In this document: in pieces, positions 1 through 6,070 of the stretch
Layout of the letters: each line of letters starts with the position of its first letter
Numbering within the stretch: position 1 is the first letter of the stretch
NCBI GenBank assembly: GCA_017302755.1
Contig: JAFLCR010000113.1
Span: 1-7,719 of the forward strand
DNA length: 7,719 nucleotides
Origin: Alphaproteobacteria bacterium
GTDB lineage: Bacteria > Pseudomonadota > Alphaproteobacteria > Rickettsiales > JAFLCR01
Direction: 5' to 3'
Translations under genes and position numbers: made by a program
Notes under the pieces: generated by a model
Told to the model about the DNA's origin: nothing
Seen by the model: only the letters and a program-made list of their open reading frames with translations
Databases searched by the model: none

Positions 1-1167
1 CCGCCCCCCGCCAAGACACAGACGGAGGTGGATTCCTCCTCCTCCCCCGCCGCCGAAACGGCGGCGAAACCCTCCGATAACGCCCGCGTCACCCGCATCC
101 CGCCCGGCACCTACGACCTCCAGCCCTATCTCGACGAGGCGAAGGAAGGCGACATCCTCCTGCTCGAAGCGGGCACGCACACCCTCACCAAACCGGCGAT
201 GCTGAAAACGAACGGCGTCAGCCTGATGGGCGAAGGCCTCGGAAATACCGTGATCAAAGCCTCCTTCGGCGGCAACGACAACGCCATCCTCACCATCAAG
301 GGCCAGACGCCCGGAGAAGTTTCCAAGCGCGAATTCAAAGGCACGCTCGCGAGCAACCCCACCGCCGGCAGCACAATCATCCACGCCAGCGAAGGCATGA
401 AGATCAAGGCAGGCGACACCATCTCGCTGCGCCAGAACAACGACGAGGCATTCCTCGACAGCATCGGCTCCAGGAAATGGAACAAAACCTCGCCGCAACT
501 GCGCCAGACCATGGCGCGCGTGCTGTGGGTGGACGGCGACCGCATCAAGCTCGACCGCACGCTGGGTGTGGATTTCGGTCACGGCGCCGAGCTGCGCGTG
601 ATCGACGCGGTGAAGGACGTCACGATCAAGGATATGAGCATCGTCTACGACATCGGCGGCACGCCGGATCCGGCGCTTTACAAGAATGCGAATACCAAGC
701 ACGCCGTAAACGGCATCAGCGTGATTGGCGCGGTGAACCCGGCAATCGAGAATGTGAGCGTGAAAAACGCCGGCAAGAACCCCCTCAACCTCGACACCGT
801 GCTTGCCCCCAAGGTCAAGAACATCACCCTCGACGGCTCCTGGAACAAGGGCGAGGACGGCAACGGCTATTTCCAGATCGCGCGCACCTATGGCGGCCTG
901 TTCGAGGACGTAACGGTGAAAAACCTGCGCCACATCACCTTCCAGTGGTCGAGCCATGATAATCTGATCCGCCGGCTTAAGAGCGACACGGACGTGAACT
1001 TCCACGGCGGCTATGCGCACCACAACCTGGTGGAGGACGCGGACATCGACATCCGCAAGGGCCATAAATGGAAAAACGTCACCCGCACCGCAAATGACGC
1101 CCACTGGGCGCCGCCGGACGGCAAGGGCAATGTGGTGCTCGATGAAAACGGCAAGCGCCTGGGATGA
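1..1167 (+). CDS. Right-handed parallel beta-helix (pectate-lyase-like fold) protein, 5' partial
   Basis: The frame is open from the first base, so the 5' end lies outside the window. The GTG at 28 is an unlikely start because the GGAG before it abuts it with no spacer. About 388 residues are visible. A low-complexity Pro/Ser/Ala segment (residues 1-27) looks like a linker. It is followed by PPGTYDL (34-40) and GVSLMGEG (72-79), the turn typical of pectate-lyase-superfamily helices. Several coil-like repeats follow: VTIKDMSIVYD (207-217), IENVSVKNA (249-257), VKNITLDGS (272-280) and FEDVTVKNL (301-309). A His-rich turn, HGGYAHHNL (335-343), lies near the C-terminus. Such folds often bind or cleave polysaccharides, or form surface and phage fibre proteins. 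I cannot identify a catalytic set, so the substrate is unknown. The fold call is fairly sure; the function is not. No canonical terminator follows. Confidence 0.75.
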   Translation, partial: PPPAKTQTEVDSSSSPAAETAAKPSDNARVTRIPPGTYDLQPYLDEAKEGDILLLEAGTHTLTKPAMLKTNGVSLMGEGLGNTVIKASFGGNDNAILTIKGQTPGEVSKREFKGTLASNPTAGSTIIHASEGMKIKAGDTISLRQNNDEAFLDSIGSRKWNKTSPQLRQTMARVLWVDGDRIKLDRTLGVDFGHGAELRVIDAVKDVTIKDMSIVYDIGGTPDPALYKNANTKHAVNGISVIGAVNPAIENVSVKNAGKNPLNLDTVLAPKVKNITLDGSWNKGEDGNGYFQIARTYGGLFEDVTVKNLRHITFQWSSHDNLIRRLKSDTDVNFHGGYAHHNLVEDADIDIRKGHKWKNVTRTANDAHWAPPDGKGNVVLDENGKRLG

Positions 1168-1208
1168 TCATGACGTTGCTTTCCATCGCCTTTCTCCTCT
1201 CCTTCAGC

Positions 1209-1221
1209 CTGCATATTGCAG
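1209..1221. repeat. Short dyad CTGCA-TAT-TGCAG upstream of amtB
   Basis: A perfect 5-bp inverted repeat with a 3-base centre lies 41 bases after the beta-helix stop. It shares its last base with the next dyad. It could be a protein-binding site, but the regulator is not identifiable from sequence. Confidence 0.35.
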
Positions 1222-1242
1222 CGCATCATTTTTTTGATGCGC
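1221..1242. repeat. Inverted repeat GCGCATCA-T6-TGATGCGC
   Basis: Perfect 8-bp arms (1221-1228 and 1235-1242) flank a loop of six T. The T-run is in the loop and none follows the stem, so this is not a standard rho-independent terminator. It may be an operator in the amtB upstream region or a weak 3'-end hairpin for the beta-helix gene. Confidence 0.45.
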
Positions 1243-1268
1243 AAACCTGCAAACTGGGATATCGATGA

Positions 1269-1287
1269 ATGTCCCTACTGGGGACAT
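1269..1287. repeat. Inverted repeat ATGTCCC-TACTG-GGGACAT in amtB leader
   Basis: Perfect 7-bp arms (1269-1275 and 1281-1287) flank a 5-base loop about 95 bases before the amtB start. It could form an RNA hairpin in the 5' UTR or serve as a dyad operator. No regulator is assigned. Confidence 0.45.
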
Positions 1288-1370
1288 CCTGACCAGAAAC
1301 GGCAGATATGCAGGATGTTACTCATCTTTCATGGTGCCCGTTTGCGGCCGGGCAACCCATTCATGAAAAA

Positions 1371-1377
1371 GGTGAGG
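1371..1377 (+). promoter_or_regulatory. Ribosome binding site that fixes the amtB start
   Basis: GGTGAGG lies 5 bases before the ATG at 1383. It selects this start over the in-frame ATG at 1308, whose 25 extra residues are not membrane-like and would bury the signal peptide. Confidence 0.65.
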
Positions 1378-1382
1378 TGCAC

Positions 1383-2750
1383 ATGCAAATAATCCATCGA
1401 AACATGGCGCGAGGGGGGCTGGCCGCTCTCACCGCCGCCACCACGCTTCTAAGCGCAGGCGCTGCCTGGGCACAGGAAGCCGCTCCCGTGGCAGCAGCAG
1501 CCGCGCCAACGCTCGACAAGGGCGACACGGCGTGGATGCTCGTTTCCACCCTGCTGGTGCTGCTGATGCTTATCCCCGGCCTGGCGCTGTTCTACGGCGG
1601 CCTGGTGCGCAAGGAAAACGTCATTACCACCGTGGCGCAAAGCTTCATGACCTGCTGCGTGGCGAGCGTGCTGTGGGTGATGTTCGGTTACTCGCTGGCC
1701 TTCACCGAAGGCTCCGCCTTCATCGGCGGGCTGGACAGGGTCTTCCTTAAAGGCCTTGAGCTCGGCTCGCTCTCGGGCACGATCCCCGAAAGCGTGTTCA
1801 TCATGTTCCAGCTTACCTTCGCAGCGATCACGACGGCCCTGATTCTCGGCGCCGTGGCGGACCGCGCGAAGTTTTCCGGCATCCTCGTCTTCGCGGCGAT
1901 CTGGTTCGTCCTGGTCTACTGCCCGGTGGCACACTGGGTGTGGGGCCCCAAGGGCTTCCTCGGCGGCACGGGCATGACGGATTATGCCGGCTTCCTCGGC
2001 CTCGGCCCGATCCTCGACTTCGCGGGCGGCACGGTGGTGCACGTGAACGCGGGTGTCGCGGGCCTGGTCTGCGCGATCGTGCTTGGCCGCCGCCAGGGCT
2101 TCGGCCAGCAATCCTTCCCCCCGCATAACTTGGTGCTGAGCCTGATCGGCGCCTCGCTGCTGTGGGTGGGCTGGTTTGGCTTCAACGCCGGCTCGGCGGT
2201 GGCTTCCGGCGACCGCGCGGGCATGGCGATGCTGGTCACTCACGTCGCGACGGCGACCGCCGCGCTCTCGTGGATGTTCGTCGACTGGGCTGCGAACGGC
2301 AAGCCGAGCGTGCTGGGGCTGATCTCCGGCGCGGTGGCGGGCCTGGTGGCCATCACCCCCGCCTCGGGGTTCGTGGGCGTCACGGGTGCATTCGCGATCG
2401 GCATCAGCGCCGGCGTGTTCTGCTTCTGGGCCGCGAAGATCATCAAGGACCAGTTCAAGGTGGACGACTCGCTGGACGTGTTCAGCGTGCACGGCGTCGG
2501 CGGCATCGTCGGCTCGATCCTGACCGGCGTCTTCGCCGAGAAGGCGATCGGCGGCGCGTCCGGCCTGCTGGAAGGCAACATCACGCAGCTCTGGGCCCAG
2601 ATCGCGGGCACGGCCGTAGTGGTGGTCTACACGGCGGTGGTCACGTTCATCATCCTCAAGGTGGTGCAGCTGACCGTCGGCATGCGCGTGGACGACAAGA
2701 TCGAGAAATCCAGCCTCGACCTTCACCTCCATGGCGAGACGGTGCTGTAA
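1383..2750 (+). CDS. amtB: Ammonium transporter, Amt/AmtB family
   Basis: Inner-membrane channel that takes up ammonium, 455 residues from the chosen start, typical for the family. Residues 1-30 form a cleavable signal peptide (probable cut AWA|QEA). About eleven hydrophobic segments are expected; the first carries IPGLALFYGGLVRK. Expected functional residues, placed by comparison with E. coli AmtB, are present: Phe146 and Phe267 (Phe gate), Trp187 and Ser271 (outer site), Asp212 in LDFAGGTVVH, and the twin pore histidines His220 and His370 (VFSVHGVGG). The tail keeps the SLDLHLHGE block, but Ser replaces the Gly usual before Leu-Asp. The family is normally gated by the PII protein GlnK and induced on nitrogen limitation. 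No glnK lies beside this gene here, and I found no well-spaced sigma54 promoter. Three dyads precede the gene and a strong terminator follows. Confidence 0.97.
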   Translation: MQIIHRNMARGGLAALTAATTLLSAGAAWAQEAAPVAAAAAPTLDKGDTAWMLVSTLLVLLMLIPGLALFYGGLVRKENVITTVAQSFMTCCVASVLWVMFGYSLAFTEGSAFIGGLDRVFLKGLELGSLSGTIPESVFIMFQLTFAAITTALILGAVADRAKFSGILVFAAIWFVLVYCPVAHWVWGPKGFLGGTGMTDYAGFLGLGPILDFAGGTVVHVNAGVAGLVCAIVLGRRQGFGQQSFPPHNLVLSLIGASLLWVGWFGFNAGSAVASGDRAGMAMLVTHVATATAALSWMFVDWAANGKPSVLGLISGAVAGLVAITPASGFVGVTGAFAIGISAGVFCFWAAKIIKDQFKVDDSLDVFSVHGVGGIVGSILTGVFAEKAIGGASGLLEGNITQLWAQIAGTAVVVVYTAVVTFIILKVVQLTVGMRVDDKIEKSSLDLHLHGETVL

Positions 2751-2772
2751 CCGGCGCGCTTCGCTTAAGCGG

Positions 2773-2803
2773 AAAAGGGGCGTGCATCGCACGCCCCTTT
2801 TTT
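2773..2803. terminator. Bidirectional rho-independent terminator between amtB and the small minus-strand ORF
   Basis: A perfect 9-bp stem, GGGGCGTGC (2777-2785) with GCACGCCCC (2789-2797), closes a 3-base ATC loop. It is flanked by AAAA on the left and TTTTTT (2798-2803) on the right. The T-run ends amtB transcripts. Read from the other strand, the stem is followed by TTTT, so it can also stop transcripts of the minus-strand ORF that ends at 2803. Confidence 0.93.
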
Positions 2804-2955
2804 CATACCAACATGTCCACCGATTCTACTGCCAACAAAATCTCCTGGCCGGGAATGGCGACGATGCAGCCAAACTCCGCCGCGCTTTCATAGGCAGAAC
2901 GCAGCCGCCAGAGCCGCACAGACAAGGATGCTTCCTTAATTGATGATAATGCCAT
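2803..2955 (-). CDS. Possible small protein, 50 residues, unknown function
   Basis: ATG at 2955 to TGA at 2803-2805; the protein begins MALSSIKEAS and ends VESVDMLV. The N-terminal half is basic and Ser/Arg/Trp-rich (SVRLWRLRSAYES). The C-terminal half is hydrophobic (CIVAIPGQEILLAV). There is no signal peptide or known motif. Support is contextual: TTGTCA/TATATC promoter-like hexamers with a 16-base gap lie upstream, GGAG precedes the ATG by 13 bases (longer than ideal), and the stop codon sits at the edge of the amtB terminator. A run of 50 sense codons can occur by chance, so this is tentative. If it is not a gene, the 325 bases between amtB and the rhodanese hold only the terminator, the dyad at 2966-2984 and promoter-like sequence. 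Confidence 0.4.
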   Translation of the reverse strand: MALSSIKEASLSVRLWRLRSAYESAAEFGCIVAIPGQEILLAVESVDMLV

Positions 2956-2965
2956 ATATTTTTTT

Positions 2966-2984
2966 TATCTCCGAACCGGAGATA
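2966..2984. repeat. Perfect dyad TATCTCCG-AAC-CGGAGATA beside an A/T tract
   Basis: An 8-bp inverted repeat with a 3-base centre. T's precede it on the plus strand, so it is not a terminator in either direction. On the minus strand it covers most of the -10-like hexamer and the GGAG of the 50-residue ORF. It could therefore be an operator or an RNA hairpin hiding the ribosome binding site. Confidence 0.5.
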
Positions 2985-3008
2985 TAGGTGCCGTGCGTCG
3001 TATGACAA
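2981..3008 (-). promoter_or_regulatory. Sigma70-like promoter candidate for the small minus-strand ORF
   Basis: On the minus strand, TTGTCA (3008-3003; 5 of 6 to TTGACA) is followed after 16 bases by TATATC (2986-2981; 4 of 6 to TATAAT). Transcription would start near 2974, giving a leader of about 20 bases. Confidence 0.35.
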
Positions 3009-3075
3009 GAGGATACGGCTTATCGCCGCGTCCAGACGCATGCACCACAATGGCAACAAAAGAAAGGAACCTGCC

Positions 3076-3510
3076 ATGAAACTTACCACCGCCTGCATGA
3101 TCGCCGCCGCTGCTCTCGTCGCCGCGCCGGCAATCGCCGCCGAACCCTCCGCCGCCGAACCGGCCAAGACGGAAAAGGAAGTCGGCCATCACAATTACAA
3201 GACCGTGACGGGCGAAGAACTCGCGAAGCTCATCAAGGATAAGAAAGCCATCGTCGTGGATTCCCGCTCCGCTGAAGACTACGCGAAGGGCCACATCGAC
3301 GGCGCGGTAAACCTGCCCGCGGATAAGGTGGACGCCGACACGCTGAAAGCCGTCAGCGCCGATAAGAAAGCCGCGCTGGTGTTCTACTGCGGCAACGTGA
3401 AATGCCCCGCCAGCGCCAAGTCCGCCGAAAAAGCGCACGGGCTGGGTTACACCAACGTCCACAAATACCCCGGCGGGTACGAGGAGTGGACGGAAAAGAA
3501 GTTCATGTAA
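3076..3510 (+). CDS. Periplasmic single-domain rhodanese-like protein
   Basis: 144 residues from the ATG at 3076, chosen because AAAGGA lies 7 bases upstream and the signal peptide then starts at residue 1. An in-frame ATG at 3040 has no such site. Residues 1-22 are a signal peptide (cut near AIAA|EPS), so the protein is exported. One rhodanese domain follows: TVTGEELAKLI (43-53), VVDSRS (60-65), GHIDGAVNLP (72-81), the active-site loop FYCGNVKCPAS (103-113) and YPGGYEEW (131-138). Cys105 occupies the persulfide-forming position and Cys110 is a second loop cysteine. Rhodaneses move sulfane sulfur between thiols; the substrate here is unknown. The gene stands alone between a divergent small ORF and its own terminator. 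Confidence 0.9.
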   Translation: MKLTTACMIAAAALVAAPAIAAEPSAAEPAKTEKEVGHHNYKTVTGEELAKLIKDKKAIVVDSRSAEDYAKGHIDGAVNLPADKVDADTLKAVSADKKAALVFYCGNVKCPASAKSAEKAHGLGYTNVHKYPGGYEEWTEKKFM

Positions 3511-3531
3511 TCCGAGCTTCCGCCCACAGAG

Positions 3532-3559
3532 AGCCCCCGTCATTGACGGGGGCTTTTTT
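3532..3559 (+). terminator. Rho-independent terminator of the rhodanese gene
   Basis: A perfect 9-bp stem, GCCCCCGTC (3533-3541) with GACGGGGGC (3545-3553), closes an ATT loop, with one more A-T pair outside and a six-T run at 3554-3559. There is no T-run on the other strand, so it acts mainly on plus-strand transcripts. Confidence 0.93.
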
Positions 3560-3588
3560 CTACCCCTAATTGCATGCACCTTGAATCT

Positions 3589-3614
3589 GTCATCCCAGCT
3601 TTCGTTGGGATAAC
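3589..3614. repeat. REP-like imperfect hairpin between convergent rhodanese and serS
   Basis: ATCCCA (3592-3597) pairs with TGGGAT (3606-3611), and G-T at the left edge pairs with A-C at the right across one mismatch. On the minus strand it contains AACGAAAGCTGGGATGAC, close to the dispersed ATCCCAGCGAAAGCTGGGAT hairpins common between genes in many proteobacteria. It lies 20 bases after the serS stop and may help form the 3' end of that transcript. Only one clear copy is visible here. Confidence 0.5.
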
Positions 3615-3634
3615 ATTGTTTATAGAAGCGTTTT

Positions 3635-4903
3635 TTATGCCGAGATTTTCTCTACGCCCGGCAGATAAGGCTTCAACACCTCCGGCACCACCACACTCCC
3701 GTCCGCCTGCTGGTAATTCTCCAGCACCGCGATCAGCGTGCGCCCCACCGCGAGGCCGGAACCGTTCAGCGTATGCGCGAACTTCGTCTCCTTCTCCCCT
3801 TTGGCGCGGTAGCGCGCCTTCATGCGCCGCGCCTGGAAATCGCCGCAATTCGAACAGCTGGAAATCTCGCGATAGGTCTCCTGCCCCGGCAGCCAGACTT
3901 CAATGTCGTAAGTCTTCCTCGCCGAGAAACCCATATCTCCCGTGCAAAGCATCATGGTACGGAAATGCAGCCCAAGCCTTTTGAGAATCTCCTCCGCGCA
4001 AGCCGTCATGCGCTCATGCTCCGCCTCGGAATCCTCCGCGCGCGTTACGCTCACCAGCTCCACCTTCTGGAACTGGTGCTGCCGCAACATGCCACGCGTA
4101 TCCCTCCCCGCCGATCCCGCCTCCGAGCGGAAGCAAGGCGTCAGCGCCGTAAACCGCAACGGCAATGATTCAGCCTCCAGAATTTTCTCCCGCACGATAT
4201 TGGTGAGCGACACCTCCGCCGTCGGAATCAGATAATGCCCCGTCTGCGTCTTGAAGAGGTCTTCCTCGAATTTCGGCAACTGCCCCGTGCCATACAGCGC
4301 CTGCGCCTGCACCAAGAGCGGCGGCGACACTTCCGTATACCCGAACTCCTTCGTATGAATATCGAGCATGAACGCCCCCAGTGCCCGCTCGAGCCTCGCC
4401 AGGGCACCCTTCAGCACCGTGAACCGCGCGCCGGACATGCCCGCCGCGCCGTCGAAATCCATCAACCCCAACCCTTCACCGATCTCGAAATGCTGCTTGG
4501 CCGCAAAGCCAAGCGACGGCTTCTGCCCATGCGCGCGCACCTGCTTGTTGTCATTCTCGTCCTTGCCCTGCGGCACATCGGCCAACGGCACGTTGGGGAT
4601 GGTGGCGAGCAACGCATCCAGCTCATCGCCGTCATTCTGCTTCGCCTCAAGCTCCGCGAGCCGCGCATTGTTGCGCTTGGCTTCTTCCATCAGCTCGTCC
4701 GCGCTTTCGCCCTTGGCTTTCTTCTGCCCGATCTCCTTGGCAAGCGCGTTGCGCCGCTGCTGCAAGCCTTGCGCCTCCGTAATGCGCTCGCGCCGCACTG
4801 CGTCAAGGCGGGTGATCTCCGCCGTCACCGGCGCCACGCCACGCTTGGCTAGCCCGCCATCAAACGCTTCGGGATTCTCTCGGATGAATTTCAGATCATG
4901 CAT
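3635..4903 (-). CDS. serS: Seryl-tRNA synthetase
   Basis: Cytoplasmic class II synthetase that charges tRNA-Ser (and tRNA-Sec where present) with serine; 422 residues, full length. The start MHDLKFIRENPEAF matches the usual N-terminus, though the upstream ribosome site is weak (GAAG, 5 bases away). Residues about 30-100 are the charged coiled-coil arm that grips the tRNA. The catalytic core has TAEVSLTN (228-235; serine recognition), motif 2 around CFRSEAG (257-263, with Arg259 and Glu261) continuing through RGMLRQHQF, and motif 3 NGSGLAVGR (380-388) followed by Glu395. No residue expected of the family is missing. It is the last of three minus-strand genes, 79 bases downstream of a small unknown gene. 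No standard terminator follows, only the REP-like hairpin. Confidence 0.98.
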   Translation of the reverse strand: MHDLKFIRENPEAFDGGLAKRGVAPVTAEITRLDAVRRERITEAQGLQQRRNALAKEIGQKKAKGESADELMEEAKRNNARLAELEAKQNDGDELDALLATIPNVPLADVPQGKDENDNKQVRAHGQKPSLGFAAKQHFEIGEGLGLMDFDGAAGMSGARFTVLKGALARLERALGAFMLDIHTKEFGYTEVSPPLLVQAQALYGTGQLPKFEEDLFKTQTGHYLIPTAEVSLTNIVREKILEAESLPLRFTALTPCFRSEAGSAGRDTRGMLRQHQFQKVELVSVTRAEDSEAEHERMTACAEEILKRLGLHFRTMMLCTGDMGFSARKTYDIEVWLPGQETYREISSCSNCGDFQARRMKARYRAKGEKETKFAHTLNGSGLAVGRTLIAVLENYQQADGSVVVPEVLKPYLPGVEKISA

Positions 4904-4982
4904 AACGACTTCACAAATAAAGGAAGCCGCACGCTACAAGCCGCTTATGAGATTGGCAAGCCCTGTCGAGTTAGCCGCGAGC

Positions 4983-5378
4983 TCAGCTAGGATCCTGCCG
5001 CCGGCCACCGCCGGCCTGATATTGAGCATTGATAAGAGCAGGATTTTCAGTGAGGTATCCAATCACATTCCCTGCCTCTTTTGCCATATCCAACGCATTC
5101 AGGGCCGCCTCCGCGAGCTTCATGCAATCCGCATCCTGATAACCCCTGACGCCCCCCACGCTTACCTGGTAGAGAATATCCTCAAGCGTTTGGGCGCCAA
5201 AACCGCCATCATCTCCATGCACCTTCTCGTAGGCGGCCTTCAACGCATCCGCCAACGACTGCCTGCGTATCAGTGGATCTGGCTTGCGGGATTCAGTCAT
5301 GAGATCAAAAGACTTGCCCGTCACCGCAGCATCGAATGTTCTATACGCCTCGAATATTCCTGCCAGCACCGCATCCAT
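4983..5378 (-). CDS. Unknown protein, 131 residues, paralogue A of a tandem pair
   Basis: Not recognised. The start at 5378 is chosen for a perfect AGGAGG 5 bases upstream; the frame continues to 5435 but without a comparable site. No signal peptide or long hydrophobic segment is visible, so it is probably cytoplasmic and mainly helical. Landmarks are SLADALKAAY (41-50), GYQ (79-81), ALDMA (95-99) and YLTENPALINAQY (108-120). These recur in the same order and at similar spacing in the next gene upstream (5486-5953), which shows common descent. The N-terminal half is much more diverged. The Cys at 85 is the only one. It lies between its paralogue and serS on the same strand (gaps of 107 and 79 bases) with no terminator between, so co-transcription is possible. 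Confidence 0.75.
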   Translation of the reverse strand: MDAVLAGIFEAYRTFDAAVTGKSFDLMTESRKPDPLIRRQSLADALKAAYEKVHGDDGGFGAQTLEDILYQVSVGGVRGYQDADCMKLAEAALNALDMAKEAGNVIGYLTENPALINAQYQAGGGRRQDPS

Positions 5379-5383
5379 TTCAG

Positions 5384-5389
5384 CCTCCT
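5384..5389 (-). promoter_or_regulatory. Strong ribosome binding site for paralogue A
   Basis: AGGAGG on the minus strand, 5 bases before the ATG at 5378. It decides the start and strongly supports that this unknown gene is translated. Confidence 0.8.
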
Positions 5390-5485
5390 GGGATATTATT
5401 ATTGATGCCCCTAATCTACACCGCTCAGATGACAAAACTGTTACCGTCCGCCAGCTTCACAAACCACACGGCCCCCCTTAAGCAC

Positions 5486-5953
5486 TCACCTCAGCTGCGG
5501 CTTGGCCGGAAGCTGGGGATCGGTAAAATACGCGTTCACCAAATCAGGGTTTTCAGAAAGGAAGGAAATAGGAGGCATTCCCGAACGTGCCAACGCGTCG
5601 AGCGCCTGGCCAACTGCCTTAGCCAGCGCCACTTGGCGCGGGCTTTGATAGCCTTCCGCCTGGCCTTCCGCGAGGGTATGCACTGCCTCGCTAAAGGCCG
5701 TCATCCACTGCTCCATCGTGCCGTTTCCCTGGGAAACATTGTCGAAAACGAGATAATACGCTTCCGCCAGCGCATCAGCGAAAGGCTTCCCTCCACCGAC
5801 CCAGGCGCCCACGCGCCCATCCTTGCCCGCGACGACCTTTATGCCGCGATGCTCTTCTGCGAACAACCCCGCAAGCGGCCGCATATAGATGCCGAACATC
5901 GCTTCCTGCAACACGTCAAACACTTGAACGCCAATGGCGTTTACCTCAGTCAT
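5486..5953 (-). CDS. Unknown protein, 155 residues, paralogue B of a tandem pair
   Basis: Not recognised. The ATG at 5953 has GAGG 5 bases upstream; a GTG two codons earlier (5959) overlaps that site and is rejected. No signal peptide is seen. It shares with paralogue A: FADALAEAY (58-66), GYQ (101-103), ALDAL (117-121) and FLSENPDLVNAYF (131-143). The common C-terminal signature is (Y/F)-L-(S/T)-E-N-P-x-L-(I/V)-N-A-x-(Y/F). It differs in having an extra Gly/Lys/Val-rich stretch around residues 35-57 (GIKVVAGKDGRVGAWVGGGK), which may be a beta hairpin or loop, and a Pro-rich tail. It is the first gene of the minus-strand block. A TATAAG (5978-5973) just upstream may be its -10 box, but no convincing -35 was found. 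Confidence 0.78.
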   Translation of the reverse strand: MTEVNAIGVQVFDVLQEAMFGIYMRPLAGLFAEEHRGIKVVAGKDGRVGAWVGGGKPFADALAEAYYLVFDNVSQGNGTMEQWMTAFSEAVHTLAEGQAEGYQSPRQVALAKAVGQALDALARSGMPPISFLSENPDLVNAYFTDPQLPAKPQLR

Positions 5954-6070
5954 ATCCACCTCTTTTTTGCGTCTTATAAGCCTGTTTTATGACGCCCGTA
6001 TGACTTCCGCCTTGCGAAGCGCGCCGAGATACGCCACATCTGGCTTAAACTAATTTTTTCAATCTTTTCC

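Noticed and set aside
28..30. GTG as the start of the beta-helix gene
   Set aside because: GGAG abuts it with no spacer, and the frame stays open to base 1 with similar Pro/Thr-rich sequence, so the gene is better read as cut at the window edge.
1221..1242. Rho-independent terminator after the beta-helix gene
   Set aside because: The T-run is in the loop and the bases after the stem are GC/A-rich, so it lacks the required U-tract.
1332..1345. Sigma54-like TGG...TTGC before amtB
   Set aside because: The gap between the -24 and -12 elements is one base too short, and sigma54 promoters tolerate this poorly; the rest of the consensus is weak.
1265..1366. 33-codon ORF in the amtB leader as a leader peptide
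   Set aside because: No good ribosome site, no biased residue run, and it spans the hairpins; nothing beyond an open frame supports it.
1308..1382. Upstream in-frame ATG for amtB
   Set aside because: It adds 25 residues before a clean signal peptide; the ATG at 1383 has a well-placed ribosome site.
1449..2792. Long minus-strand open frame opposite amtB (447 codons)
   Set aside because: It is rich in Arg, His, Asp and Ala with no fold-like pattern, as expected for the antisense of a GC-rich gene; amtB is unmistakable on the other strand.
2965..3579. Minus-strand open frame opposite the rhodanese
   Set aside because: Gly/Phe/Arg-rich antisense frame that overlaps the rhodanese terminator and has no supporting signals.
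4368..5405. Plus-strand open frame opposite serS and paralogue A (345 codons)
   Set aside because: Ser/Ala/Arg-rich antisense sequence across two well-supported minus-strand genes.
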